DNA of 33,694 bases from Microcoleus sp. CSU_2_2 (GCA_012035135.1 JAAUPI010000034.1:1-33694), one strand, 5' to 3'. Counted from the first letter of the stretch, positions 25,890 to 33,694 are shown. Notes: generated by a model not told the origin, from the letters alone. A program made the numbers and translations.

Positions 25890-26216
25890 TTAGGTATTCA
25901 TCGGTAATCTACCAGTGGCAGCCCGCTGCATGGTACTAACTCGCAGGGAGTTAGGGAATATTCCTGCACCTTGAAGTTCGGGAATCGCCGGTTTCACTTC
26001 TACTTTTACCAACCGGGCGGTACAAATAAAAACGGTTTGATCGTTTAAATGAAAAGTCAGCCAAGGTTGGTCTAAAAAATTCAGCACTTCCTCTTGAAAC
26101 TGTGGTGCAGGAATCGGAATAGTAAACGTTTCTGTATGACCTTCCACATAATGAAATGTCACCTGAGTCGTGTTTTCTTTATCTTGAGTTAATTTGGCAA
26201 AGGAACCTGCGCGCAT
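25890..26216 (-). CDS. Conserved hypothetical protein (108 aa)
   Basis: 108 residues from ATG 26216, with GGAG 9 nt upstream. Soluble, no signal peptide or membrane segment. The sequence starts MRAGSFAKLTQDKENTTQVTFHYVEG, followed by beta-rich segments (TETFTIPIP, TFHLNDQTVFICTARLVKVEV), and looks like a small all-beta domain. It resembles uncharacterised cyanobacterial proteins, but I do not recognise a named family. Codon use matches neighbouring genes. It lies between the DUF362 gene and the tandem-repeat region after aspA, all on the same strand. The function is unknown. Confidence 0.7.
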   Translation of the reverse strand: MRAGSFAKLTQDKENTTQVTFHYVEGHTETFTIPIPAPQFQEEVLNFLDQPWLTFHLNDQTVFICTARLVKVEVKPAIPELQGAGIFPNSLRVSTMQRAATGRLPMNT

Positions 26217-26391
26217 AAATTTTGCTCCAAAACTTTAGACTCTAAAAAAATTCAGAACTAAATGTCACAATTTGGAATTCTGAATTCTTGAACTTTAACC
26301 AGCGACTGCTTGAAGGCAGATCCCCCTAAATCCACGGCAGTTGCTCCTGAAGGGAGAACCCCAAAATCGCACTATCTCCCCTTAAGAAGGG

Positions 26392-26531
26392 GGACTTTGA
26401 GTGTTCTTGTCCCTCTTGAAGAAAGTGGACTTTGAGTGTTCTTGTCTCTCCTTATTAAGGGGGGCTTTGAGTGTTCTTGTCCCTACTTAAGAAAGTGGAC
26501 TTTGAGTGTTCTTGTCCCCCCTTTATTTTCC
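26392..26531. repeat. Four-unit 35-bp tandem repeat
   Basis: Units begin at 26392, 26427, 26462 and 26497, each starting GG(A/G)CTTTGAGTGTTCTTGT. Units 1 and 3 share one tail (CTTGAAGAAAGT or ACTTAAGAAAGT) and units 2 and 4 share another (CCTTTATT or CCTTATTAAGGGG), so the higher-order unit is about 70 bp. It fills the 374-bp gap between aspA and the 108-aa gene; no gene is seen there. Confidence 0.85.
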
Positions 26532-26562
26532 CCCCTTGAAGACAGGGGGGGGTAGGGGCGCC

Positions 26563-26590
26563 GGGGGGATCTCCGGGTTTGAAACACGCC
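26563..26590. repeat. Copy 2 of the GGCGTGTTT...ATCCCCCC repeat (inverted)
   Basis: Reading the minus strand from 26590 gives GGCGTGTTTCAAACCCGGAG and then ATCCCCCC, closely like 24573-24601. It abuts the stop codon of the aspA gene (26591-26593). Confidence 0.65.
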
Positions 26591-28014
26591 CTAGGCATTA
26601 GCAGAAGATGTCGGCATCGCACTCATTTTCTCTAAATCGAGAACTTTTGCCAAGTCTTCTGCACTCATTAAACCCCGTTCCAGTACAATTTGCCGGAGGG
26701 ATTTGCCTGTTTCTAGGGATTCTTTGGCGACGGCGGCGGCGTTGAGATAGCCGATGTGAGTGTTGAGGGCGGTAACGAGGGCAAGACTACCTTCAGCATA
26801 AGCAAGACATCGATCGCCCTTAGCTTCAATTTTTGCAAGGCATTTTGTGCTCAGGGCGCTGATGGTATTGCCCAAAATTTCGATGCTGTGAATCAGATTG
26901 TAGGCAATCAGGGGCATCATCACATTCAATTCTAATTGTCCCGCTTGAGCAGCAAGGGCGATCGCGCTATCGTAACCCATGACTTGAAAACATACCATCG
27001 ATGTCATTTCAGCCATCACAGGATTGTATTTCCCCGGCATAATTGACGAACCAGGTTGCACGGGAGGCAGTTGAATTTCTTTCAAACCTGTTTTCGGGCC
27101 AGAATCCATCAAACGCAAGTCGTGGGACATTTTAACGCAGTCTTGAGCGAGATTTCGCAGGGCGCCGGATACATTCACAAAGGGTGCCATACTCTGCATC
27201 GCTGCCATTAAATGTGGTGCTGGTTTTAGGGATCGATCGATTAATTCTGAGAGAATTTCAGCAACTTTTTCACAGTATTCTGGGTGAGTATTTAAGCCTG
27301 TTCCTGCCGCACTTCCCCCCAATCCCAGGGATGTTAAATCATCGGATGCCCTGTCAATTCTCAAGGTATGTTCTCTGAGAATTTGCGCCCAAGCGCGGAA
27401 GGTTTCGCCGAGTCTAACGGGAACGGCATCTTGTAGGTGAGTGCGGCCGGATTTAACTATATCTTGAAATTCTTCGGCTTTGTTTTCTAGGGCGACTATG
27501 GCATCTGATAAAGCCGGAAACAGAGTTTTTTCTAAGGCCAACAATCCACCGATCCGAATCGCAGTCGGAATCACATCATTTGTGGATTGACCGTAGTTTA
27601 CATGATCGTTCGGGCTGACGCGCTTGTAGTTGCCTTTTTCATCGCCTAAAATCTCTAAAGCGCGATTGGAAAGAACTTCATTAACGTTCATGTGGTGAGA
27701 AGTTCCAGCGCCTGCTTGGTAGACATCAACCACAAATTGATCGCGCAAATTGCCTGCTAGGATTTCATCTGCTGCTTGGACAATTGCTTGACTGATGTCT
27801 TGGGGAATGCAGCCGAGTTCGCCATTGGCGATCGCCGTAGCTTTTTAATTAAAATACAAGCATCAACGTATGTTGATAAAGGCTTAATGCCGCTGATCGG
27901 GAAATTTTCAACGGCGCGCAGAGTTTGGATACCATAGTAAACATTAGAAGGGATTTGCTTTTCTCCCATCGAGTCGCTTTCAGTGCGGTAGGTGATGGTT
28001 TGATTTTGGGTCAT
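26591..28014 (-). pseudogene. aspA: Aspartate ammonia-lyase, one frameshift near the N-terminus
   Basis: Two frames together give a normal-length 474-residue enzyme from ATG 28014. The first frame reads TYRTESDSMGEKQIPSNVYYGIQTLRAVENF...YVDACILIKK; the frame then shifts, and continues as TAIANGELGCIPQDISQAIVQAADEILAGNLRDQFVVDVYQAGAGTSHHMN. Restoring one A to the five-A run (plus-strand T run 27842-27846) gives a continuous IKKATAIANG. Family blocks present: GTSHHMNVNEVL, GQSTNDVIPTA, SGRTHLQDAVP and the mobile loop GSSIMPGKYNP, where the usual V is Y. Reaction: L-aspartate to fumarate and ammonia. The homopolymer position makes a sequencing or assembly error a serious alternative to real gene loss. 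Confidence 0.9.
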
Positions 28015-28050
28015 ATGGTCTGGTTTGTGATAATTAGGAATTGCACGCAC

Positions 28051-28439
28051 AATTTTTTTGTAACAGCCCTGACTGCCACTGCTGTTTTACCGGGCCCGCT
28101 GGCGCCGTAAAGCACAAGTCACGATTGTAAAGAATTATCTCATAGTTTGGGGTTAAATCTCAAATTAATCCCATTGCCAAAAAGACTGCAACTGCAAGCA
28201 AGCTCTAAACCTTTATGAGACAAGCAGTCTCAAATCTTAAATCGTACAATGGCGATCGCACTCCCGCAGATAGACTCAGCTCTAATCATACAACTCAAGG
28301 CATTTCACAAGATTCTTAAACTAAAAAATTTGCTAACACCATAGCGTAATTCTGTACTTTTATCCGTTCCATTGTATTGAGTAGTTGCGAGAGTTATCTA
28401 CCAGCGCTGTTAGCTGCATAGCGCTCCATTCACCCTAAG
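28051..28439. other. 389-bp region without a clear gene
   Basis: A minus-strand frame of 34 codons (28011-28115, GTG start) contains a P-loop-like GASGPGKT and ends in an ATGA overlap with aspA; it is too short to call. The rest is AT-rich with one HIP1-type site (about 28252) and no coding frame longer than about 40 codons that looks real. Confidence 0.6.
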
Positions 28440-28969
28440 TTATGTTCCTTCAAATTCTCCCATCGCTGCCACCCGAATTGTTAGTACATCAAGTACAGCC
28501 TTTGCAATATGCCACGATAACACAGGTGGAACAGCATTGCCAACCTGACGCTCCGTTTCGCGAAGCTTAGACTGAAAAATAAAATCGTCTGGAAAAGACT
28601 GAATTCGAGCTGCTTCCCGCATCGAAATTCTTCTTGGTTGACTGTAGTGAAATTGTATATTTCCGTGGCATTCTGCGCGTATTGTATAACCAGGTCTATC
28701 AGCTTTCAAACATCTGTTCTTGTAAAATCTGAGATAACTTTTTCCAAAGATGCTCGGTTATTTCGCATAAGTAGACCTTTCACATTTTCAGCTACAAATA
28801 TTTTTGGCTTCAGCCTTTTAACGGCCTCGACCATTGCTTTATAAAGCCCACTTTTAGCACCGTTAATACCAGCGCATTTACCATTTACAGAAATATCTTG
28901 GCAAGGGAATCCACCAATAACTACATCAGCATAATCTGGCAGAGTATCTAGCACATCCCAAACATCTGT
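28440..28969 (-). pseudogene. Decayed C5-cytosine DNA methyltransferase
   Basis: Reading from 28969 down: HTDVWDVLDTLPDYADVVIGGFPCQDISVNGK carries motif IV with the catalytic PCQ cysteine, then VAENVKGLL (motif VI), ending TRTDV at a stop. In the next frame, KADRPGYTIRAECHGNIQFHYSQPRR leads to ISMREAARIQSFPDDF (motif IX) and RQVGNAVPPVLSWHIAKA (motif X). Motif I (FAGxGG) and the region of motif VIII and the target-recognition domain, usually a hundred or more residues, are missing. An 11-bp direct repeat, CAAACATCTGT, marks 28707-28717 and 28959-28969. The product cannot be an active methyltransferase. Confidence 0.85.
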
Positions 28970-29081
28970 ATGTCAACCCCTTCTTACCCCCGTCGGAATC
29001 TCCTTTTCTAGATCGAGTTCGGCGCATTCCCGACTCAAACACATGAGCCGTTGCATTGCAAAAAATCCTGTTTATTACATA

Positions 29082-29382
29082 CTAAAATACATTTACTAGA
29101 GTTTTCTCTCCAGCTAAGGTGGCGATGTAAGCATTCACTTCTTTAATTGCCCGACTTATCTCATCAGACCAAAAAGGCTTGCGCTCTAGCGGCACTTCTC
29201 CGACTGGGAAAATAGTAGTCACGATCGCAACTGCACCTAGATTTTTAGATTCAACGAGTTTGATTGAGAGCGCGATAATACTGTTTGGCTCGACTGAAAA
29301 GAAGAATGTTGAGAAAAATTGAACTTCCTAGCACTACTAATATAAGGGCGATCGACAGAATATTAGGTTTGCTCAATGTCAT
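29082..29382 (-). pseudogene. SGNH/GDSL hydrolase, internally deleted and frameshifted
   Basis: From ATG 29382 the frame reads MTLSKPNILSIALILVVLGS, a membrane anchor, then LNILLFSRAKQYYRALNQTR and a stop at 29251-29253. In another frame the downstream DNA reads LGAVAIVTTIFPVGEVPLER, KPFWSDEISRAIKEVNAYI and ATLAGEKTLVNVF, with a stop at 29082-29084. The first part is the typical anchored N-terminus and the second the C-terminal block of cyanobacterial SGNH hydrolases. The middle of about 100-150 residues (catalytic GDS motif and block II-III) is absent. Each piece is short and only convincing when joined. Confidence 0.75.
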
Positions 29383-29525
29383 GTTTTTGATATTTTGCTA
29401 CAATTAACTCTCACATGAATCGCTCCTTGCGGTACAGGCTCAGCTAACACAACCCAACTTGTTCCTGGAAACACCGATAAATCAGCGAATTGTTGTGTCG
29501 ATAAGTCTTGGAAAGTTTGAGTCAT
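29379..29525 (-). CDS. Small hypothetical ORF overlapping the SGNH hydrolase start
   Basis: 48 residues from ATG 29525 (GAGG 9 nt upstream); an in-frame ATG at 29534 would add three. The sequence begins MTQTFQDLSTQQFADLSVF and continues PGTSWVVLAEPVPQGAIHVR. The TGA at 29379-29381 overlaps the ATG of the SGNH remnant as ATGA, a translational coupling arrangement. The good ribosome site and overlap argue that it was a real small gene in an operon with the hydrolase. I do not recognise a family. Confidence 0.5.
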   Translation of the reverse strand: MTQTFQDLSTQQFADLSVFPGTSWVVLAEPVPQGAIHVRVNCSKISKT

Positions 29526-29716
29526 CGGTTTCATCCTCGCTTTGCCGTAAATTCATTATAGCGATCGCCCTTCAACTCCCCCAGCCCATCCCAACCACAA
29601 TACTTAATAAAAACTTTACAAAACTTACCCGATCGCCCAACACGAGTTAGAGTTATCCTATAAAATCCAGCAATCCTGCTAAGCGTCAACATTCCCGTCA
29701 CTCATCCACTGGTTCG

Positions 29717-30861
29717 ATGACTCAAACCCAAAGCACCAAAACCGCCACCCCTACTGCAATTTATTCCTTGACAATTGCTCCCGCCTGTGTATTGCGGGGG
29801 CAAAACGCCGCTTCACAAGCCGGAGATGCGATCGCCCGTTTCGGCAAGCGCCCCCTCATCGTCGGCGGTAGTAACTCCCTCGCCACCGTTGCGCCCTACT
29901 TGCAACCAATCCTCGAACAGCAGCAATTACAATTCGCCCAAGCAGCCTACGGCAAAGATTGCAGCGAAATTAGCCTGCAAAACCTCCGCGCAGCCGCCAC
30001 AGCCCATCAAGCCGACTTCATCATCGGCGTCGGCGGTGGCAAAGCCTTGGATGCAGCCAAACTCCTCGCCCATCAGTGCAAAATCCCCATTGTCACCATC
30101 CCTACATCAGCAGCCACCTGCGCAGCTTGGACTGCCCTTTCTAACATTTATTCCGAAGAAGGTGCATTTCAATATGATGTCAGTTTAGCCAAATGTCCAG
30201 ATTTATTAATCCTAGATTACGGCTTAATTCAAACAGCACCTCAAAGAACATTAATAGCAGGAATTGGAGATGCGATCGCCAATGGTACGAAGCATCAGTC
30301 AGCAGCGGACACTCTCAACAAACCCTGATAATTTCCGCCGTCCAACAAGCGAGAATATTACGAGATATCTTATTTCAAAAATCTGCGATCGCCCTCAAAG
30401 AACCGGGTAGCGAAACCTGGAAAGAAGTCATCGACGCCACCGTATTGCTAGCAGGAGTAATCGGCGGCATTGGCGGGGCTGGGTGTCGCACTGTCGCCGC
30501 CCACGCCGTCCACAACGGCCTAACTCATCTATTAGCAAGTCACGGCACTTTACACGGCGAAAAAGTCGCCTACGGCATTTTAGTACAACTGCGGTTAGAA
30601 GAAATGCTGCAAAACAATCAACTCGCCGCTACCGCCAGACAGCAACTGCTAAAATTTTACGGTGAGATTGGATTGACTCAAACTTTAGACAATCTAGGAC
30701 TTGGAGACGTTACTCTGGCACAATTGCAGCGCGCCACCGAAATCGCGTGCAATCCCAATTCCGACATCCACAGACTGCCATTTAAAGTCGTTCCCGAACA
30801 ATTAATAGCAGCAATGGTTTCTACAACCGCACCTGTGGGAGAATTAAGAGTCAAGAATTAA
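29717..30861 (+). pseudogene. Iron-containing alcohol dehydrogenase (glycerol dehydrogenase-like), one frameshift
   Basis: A 381-residue protein split in two frames. Frame one: MTQTQSTKTATPTAIYSLTI, the NAD-binding GVGGGKALDAAKLLAHQ, TIPTSAATCAAWTALSNIYS and AGIGDAIA. Frame two picks up at WYEASVSSGHSQQTLIISAV and includes AAHAVHNGLTHLL and HGTLHGEKVAYG. The Asp of GIGDAI and the two His clusters form the metal site of this family. One base appears lost at 30281-30283 (GCCAA then TGG; GCCAAATGG would join the frames). The family comprises glycerol, 1,2-propanediol and glycerol-1-phosphate dehydrogenases; the substrate cannot be fixed here. An assembly error is an alternative explanation. Confidence 0.88.
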
Positions 30862-30869
30862 TGCTGTTC

Positions 30870-31010
30870 GTAGTCAGGACTTTAGTCCTCGATCGAGTAA
30901 ACTTTTGAGGACTGAAGTCCTTAGTACAAACCTAGGGAAATGACAACTGTTTGTAGTCAGGACTTTAGTCCTTGATCAAGTAAAATTTTGAGGACTGAAG
31001 TCCTTACTAC
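30870..31010. repeat. Two tandem copies of a 58-bp hairpin repeat
   Basis: Copies at 30870-30927 and 30953-31010 (offset 83) start GTAGTCAGGACTTTAGTCCT and end AGGACTGAAGTCCTT. They differ at four positions. Two of these keep a 10-bp palindrome intact: CTCGATCGAG in copy 1 becomes CTTGATCAAG in copy 2. This repeat (GTAAGGACTTCAGTCCTC type) is common in Oscillatoriales spacers. It lies between the dehydrogenase and aminotransferase genes. Confidence 0.85.
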
Positions 31011-31044
31011 CAACAACTAACAACTAACAACTGATAACAAACTA

Positions 31045-32226
31045 ATGACTTTGGATTGGATTAGCCCTGCTGACAGGTTGCAAAAACTACCGCCCTACGT
31101 ATTTGCCCGTCTCGACGAACTCAAAGCCCGCGCCCGCGAACAAGGACTCGATCTGATAGATTTGGGAATGGGAAACCCCGATGGTGCGACTCCGGAACCA
31201 GTAGTAGAAGCCGCCGTCGCAGCCATCCAAAATTCTGCAAATCATGGCTATCCTCCTTTTGAGGGTACTGCTAGTTTTCGCCGCACAATTACTAAATGGT
31301 ATAGTCGCCGCTACAACGTTGAACTCGATCCAGAAAGCGAAGCATTGCCTTTATTGGGTTCCAAAGAAGGTTTAGCACATTTTGCGATCGCCTACATCAA
31401 TCCAGGCGACTTAGTATTAGTACCGAGTCCCGCTTATCCCGTATTATTTCGTGGCCCGATTATCGCCGGTGCAAAAGTTCACAACATCACCCTTAAGCCA
31501 GAAAACGACTGGGTAATTGACTTAGCCGACATTCCCGATAGCGTAGCCGAACAAGCCAAAATCCTCTATTTCAATTATCCCAGCAATCCGACCGGAGCAA
31601 CTGCCCCCCGCGAATTTTACAAAGATATTGTTGCTTTCGCCCACAAACATCAAATCTTGTTAGTTCATGATTTGTGTTATGCGGAATTAGCCTTTGACGG
31701 CTATCAACCGACAAGTTTATTAGAAATTCCCGGCGGTAAAGAAATCGGTGTCGAATTTCACACGATGTCAAAAACCTATAATATGGCTGGTTGGCGAGTT
31801 GGTTTTGTAGTCGGAAATAGCAAGATTATCCAAGGTTTGCGGACGCTAAAAACTAACTTGGATTACGGTATATTTTCCGCATTGCAAGCAGCCGCCGAAA
31901 CAGCTTTGCAATTGCCGGACAGTTACTTGCATGAAGTTCAACAACGCTACCGCACTCGCCGGGATTTTATGGTTGAAGGATTAGCAGAATTAGGTTGGAA
32001 TATTCCCAAACCTTTAGCTGCAATGTATCTTTGGGTTCCTTGTACTCGCGGCATGAGTTCTACTGATTTCGCCCTCAATGTTTTGCAGCAAACTGGTGTT
32101 GTCGTGACTCCTGGCAATGCTTTTGGGCCTGGTGGCGAAGGATATGTCAGAATTAGTTTAATTGCAGATTGCGATCGACTCGGAGAAGCACTACGACGCT
32201 TGAAACAAGCTAATATTCGATATTAG
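31045..32226 (+). CDS. Class I/II PLP aminotransferase (aspartate/alanine type)
   Basis: 393 residues, intact. PLP fold type I: DLGMGNPDGATP in the N-terminal arm, GSKEGLAHFAIAYINPGD, PSPAYPVLFRG, YFNYPSNPTGA (N181), VHDLCYAELAFDG (D209, Y212), FHTMSKTYNMAGWRVGFVVGN with the PLP lysine K243, and GYVRISLIA with the carboxylate-binding arginine near the C-terminus. It resembles the cyanobacterial proteins annotated as aspartate aminotransferase or LL-diaminopimelate/alanine aminotransferase (AlaC-like). Exact substrates cannot be read from sequence. It stands alone between a hairpin-repeat spacer and an IS element, with its own start preceded by an AACTAACAACT microrepeat. Confidence 0.93.
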   Translation: MTLDWISPADRLQKLPPYVFARLDELKARAREQGLDLIDLGMGNPDGATPEPVVEAAVAAIQNSANHGYPPFEGTASFRRTITKWYSRRYNVELDPESEALPLLGSKEGLAHFAIAYINPGDLVLVPSPAYPVLFRGPIIAGAKVHNITLKPENDWVIDLADIPDSVAEQAKILYFNYPSNPTGATAPREFYKDIVAFAHKHQILLVHDLCYAELAFDGYQPTSLLEIPGGKEIGVEFHTMSKTYNMAGWRVGFVVGNSKIIQGLRTLKTNLDYGIFSALQAAAETALQLPDSYLHEVQQRYRTRRDFMVEGLAELGWNIPKPLAAMYLWVPCTRGMSSTDFALNVLQQTGVVVTPGNAFGPGGEGYVRISLIADCDRLGEALRRLKQANIRY

Positions 32227-32445
32227 TCATTGGTTATTATATCAAATCCGGTAGCATCGGAATTAATATTACCACAGTCAGGAGGTGGCAGTGCCCATTG
32301 GTGTCAACTTAAGGAATGTTGCGGGCGATCGCACTGCACGATCGTGTAACGAAAGCGAATGACGGCTTAAGTGACCTCTACCACGCCCGTAACCAAGGAG
32401 TTAAAATCAGAATTATCAACAGGGTCGCATCAGCACGCTTATTTT

Positions 32446-33694
32446 ATGAGTCGAAAACAGAAAGCTCGATCGGGCAATCCAGACTTGCGTCGAGCCACGC
32501 AAGTACCAGCACCTGAGATCGCAGAAATAGAAGCTCTGCTGTGGCATTGGCTGACTCCTTCTAGCTTTAAGCCGTCACGTTTAACTCCAGGGGACAAAAA
32601 ACTGCGCGATCGATTGTTGACGTTACCAGTGATGATGGCGGTAGTTTTGAGCTTGGTATATCGCAGGATTTCTGGTTTAAGCGAAGTGGTACGAGTATTA
32701 GAGTCAGAGGGATTGTTGTGGCAAGAGCCATTTAAAGTCAGCAAGCAAGCCTTATCGAAACGACTTGCTTGTTTACCTGCAGAATTATTTGGACAAGTAT
32801 TTGAACTGACGATCGCCAAAATTCAGGCCCAAGCTGATAAATTACCAATACCTGTGGGTTGGGAATCAGTATGCCAAAGTTTTAGTGCGATCTGGATTGC
32901 CGATGGTTCAACTCTGGAAGCTTTGAGAAAAAAATTGACAACCCATCTCGACTCAACCAAAGGATTAGGGGGTCGAATGATGATGATAGTAGAGGCTTTT
33001 AACCACCAGCCAATCGCCAGTTGGTATACAAAGAATAGCACAGCACACGACCAAAACTGGACAGAACAACTATTAGATAGATTGCCGATAGGGGGACTGC
33101 TAATTTTTGACTTAGGATTTTTTAATTTTGTGTGGTTTGATGCTTTTACTGATAGCGGAAAGTTTTTCGTAACGAGGCTAAGACAGAAAACAGCCTATCA
33201 AGTTATCCGTACATTATCGAGTGGAAATCTGTATAAAGATGAAATAATAAAAATGGGGCTGTACCGCTCGAACCCCTGCCATCATAAGGTTCGCTTAGTA
33301 TCTGTGCTGTGGGGAAAAACTTGGTATTACTATCTGACTAATGTCACAGACCCACAAAAACTATCGGCAAGGCAGGTATGCGAGCTATATCGTCGTCGCT
33401 GGAGAATAGAAGAGGCATTTTTACTAACCAAACGCTTGCTAGGATTAGCTTATTTATGGGTAGGGGGAAATAATGGAGTAGAAATTCAACTCTATGCAAC
33501 TTGGATATTTTACGCAGTCCTCAACGATTTATGTTCATCAGTAGCCATCGAGTTAGGTCAACCAAAGGAACGTATTTCACAAGAGATGGTATTTCGGGGA
33601 TTATATCATTTCTCACGCTATTTGTTAAGGGGTAAAATGACAGATGCAGTCACCTATTTAGTGGAGCATCATAAAATGTTGGGTCTGATTAAAC
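32446..33694 (+). CDS. IS4-family transposase, 5' part (runs off right edge)
   Basis: 416 codons are open from ATG 32446 to the end of the window with no stop. DDE catalytic residues: D153 (IADGSTLEAL), D222 (IFDLGFF) and E322, with the IS4 signature Y(2)R(3)E(6)K present exactly (Y315, R318, E322, K329 in YRRRWRIEEAFLLTK). The enzyme carries out cut-and-paste transposition of its insertion sequence. The catalytic core is complete in the window and shows no damage. The left inverted repeat should lie between the aminotransferase stop (32226) and about 32430, but the right end is outside the window, so it cannot be paired. Confidence 0.93.
   Translation, partial: MSRKQKARSGNPDLRRATQVPAPEIAEIEALLWHWLTPSSFKPSRLTPGDKKLRDRLLTLPVMMAVVLSLVYRRISGLSEVVRVLESEGLLWQEPFKVSKQALSKRLACLPAELFGQVFELTIAKIQAQADKLPIPVGWESVCQSFSAIWIADGSTLEALRKKLTTHLDSTKGLGGRMMMIVEAFNHQPIASWYTKNSTAHDQNWTEQLLDRLPIGGLLIFDLGFFNFVWFDAFTDSGKFFVTRLRQKTAYQVIRTLSSGNLYKDEIIKMGLYRSNPCHHKVRLVSVLWGKTWYYYLTNVTDPQKLSARQVCELYRRRWRIEEAFLLTKRLLGLAYLWVGGNNGVEIQLYATWIFYAVLNDLCSSVAIELGQPKERISQEMVFRGLYHFSRYLLRGKMTDAVTYLVEHHKMLGLIK

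Noticed and set aside
26392-26531. Regular 35-bp periodicity suggesting a CRISPR array
   Set aside because: There are no unique spacers; the whole unit is repeated, with two alternating tails, and no cas gene is nearby.
28972-29056. Minus-strand frame MQRLMCLSRECAELDLEKEI between two pseudogenes
   Set aside because: Only 27 codons, no ribosome site, no family recognised; it may be a remnant but cannot be supported.
32316-32516. 66-codon plus-strand frame before the IS4 transposase
   Set aside because: It overlaps the transposase start in another frame and lies where the IS left end is expected.

Overview
The window looks like chromosomal DNA from a filamentous cyanobacterium of the Oscillatoriales (Microcoleus/Oscillatoria/Phormidium type). 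The basis is the frequent GCGATCGC-type (HIP1) octamers and CGATCG hexamers, protein sequences of cyanobacterial character, and many palindromic intergenic repeats. The assignment is from recognition, not a database search.

Layout. 1-830: the 3' end of a TnpB-type transposon gene followed by a 5'-truncated coiled-coil gene. 893-1258: a lone PilH/CheY-type response regulator (minus). 1571-5565: the envelope-spanning polysaccharide export machinery on the minus strand, a BY-kinase/Wzz copolymerase and an SLBB outer-membrane export protein. 5836-22637: a long plus-strand exopolysaccharide assembly run with a Wzy-like polymerase, a Wzx-like flippase, a series of glycosyltransferases of GT-A and GT-B folds, a frameshifted NAD-dependent sugar epimerase, a WecG/TagA/CpsF transferase, and a membrane-anchored Ig-like/propeller protein. 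22786-24045: one more GT4 enzyme on the minus strand. 24740-28050: DUF362 protein, a small conserved hypothetical, and aspartate ammonia-lyase interrupted by one frameshift (all minus). 28440-29534: a graveyard holding a decayed C5-cytosine methyltransferase, an internally deleted SGNH hydrolase and a short ORF overlapping it. 29717-32226: a frameshifted iron-containing alcohol dehydrogenase and an intact class I/II aminotransferase. 32446-33694: an IS4-family transposase that runs off the right edge.

How the genes work together. The locus encodes a Wzx/Wzy-dependent exopolysaccharide pathway: glycosyltransferases build the repeat unit on a lipid carrier, Wzx flips it, Wzy polymerises it, and the Wzc-like kinase with the OPX protein controls chain length and export. 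No initiating phosphoglycosyl transferase (WbaP/WcaJ type) is present here, so priming must be encoded elsewhere unless the WecG/TagA-like enzyme acts early on a carrier primed by another locus.

The most notable signals are: three genes each broken by what looks like one missing base; two coding remnants visible only by joining frames (SGNH hydrolase, cytosine methyltransferase); a codon-aligned second copy of the epimerase 3' tail before the WecG gene; a MITE-like element with 15-bp terminal inverted repeats; a pair of hairpin repeats with compensatory base changes; and a four-unit 35-bp tandem repeat. I found no convincing wholly new defence or regulatory system.
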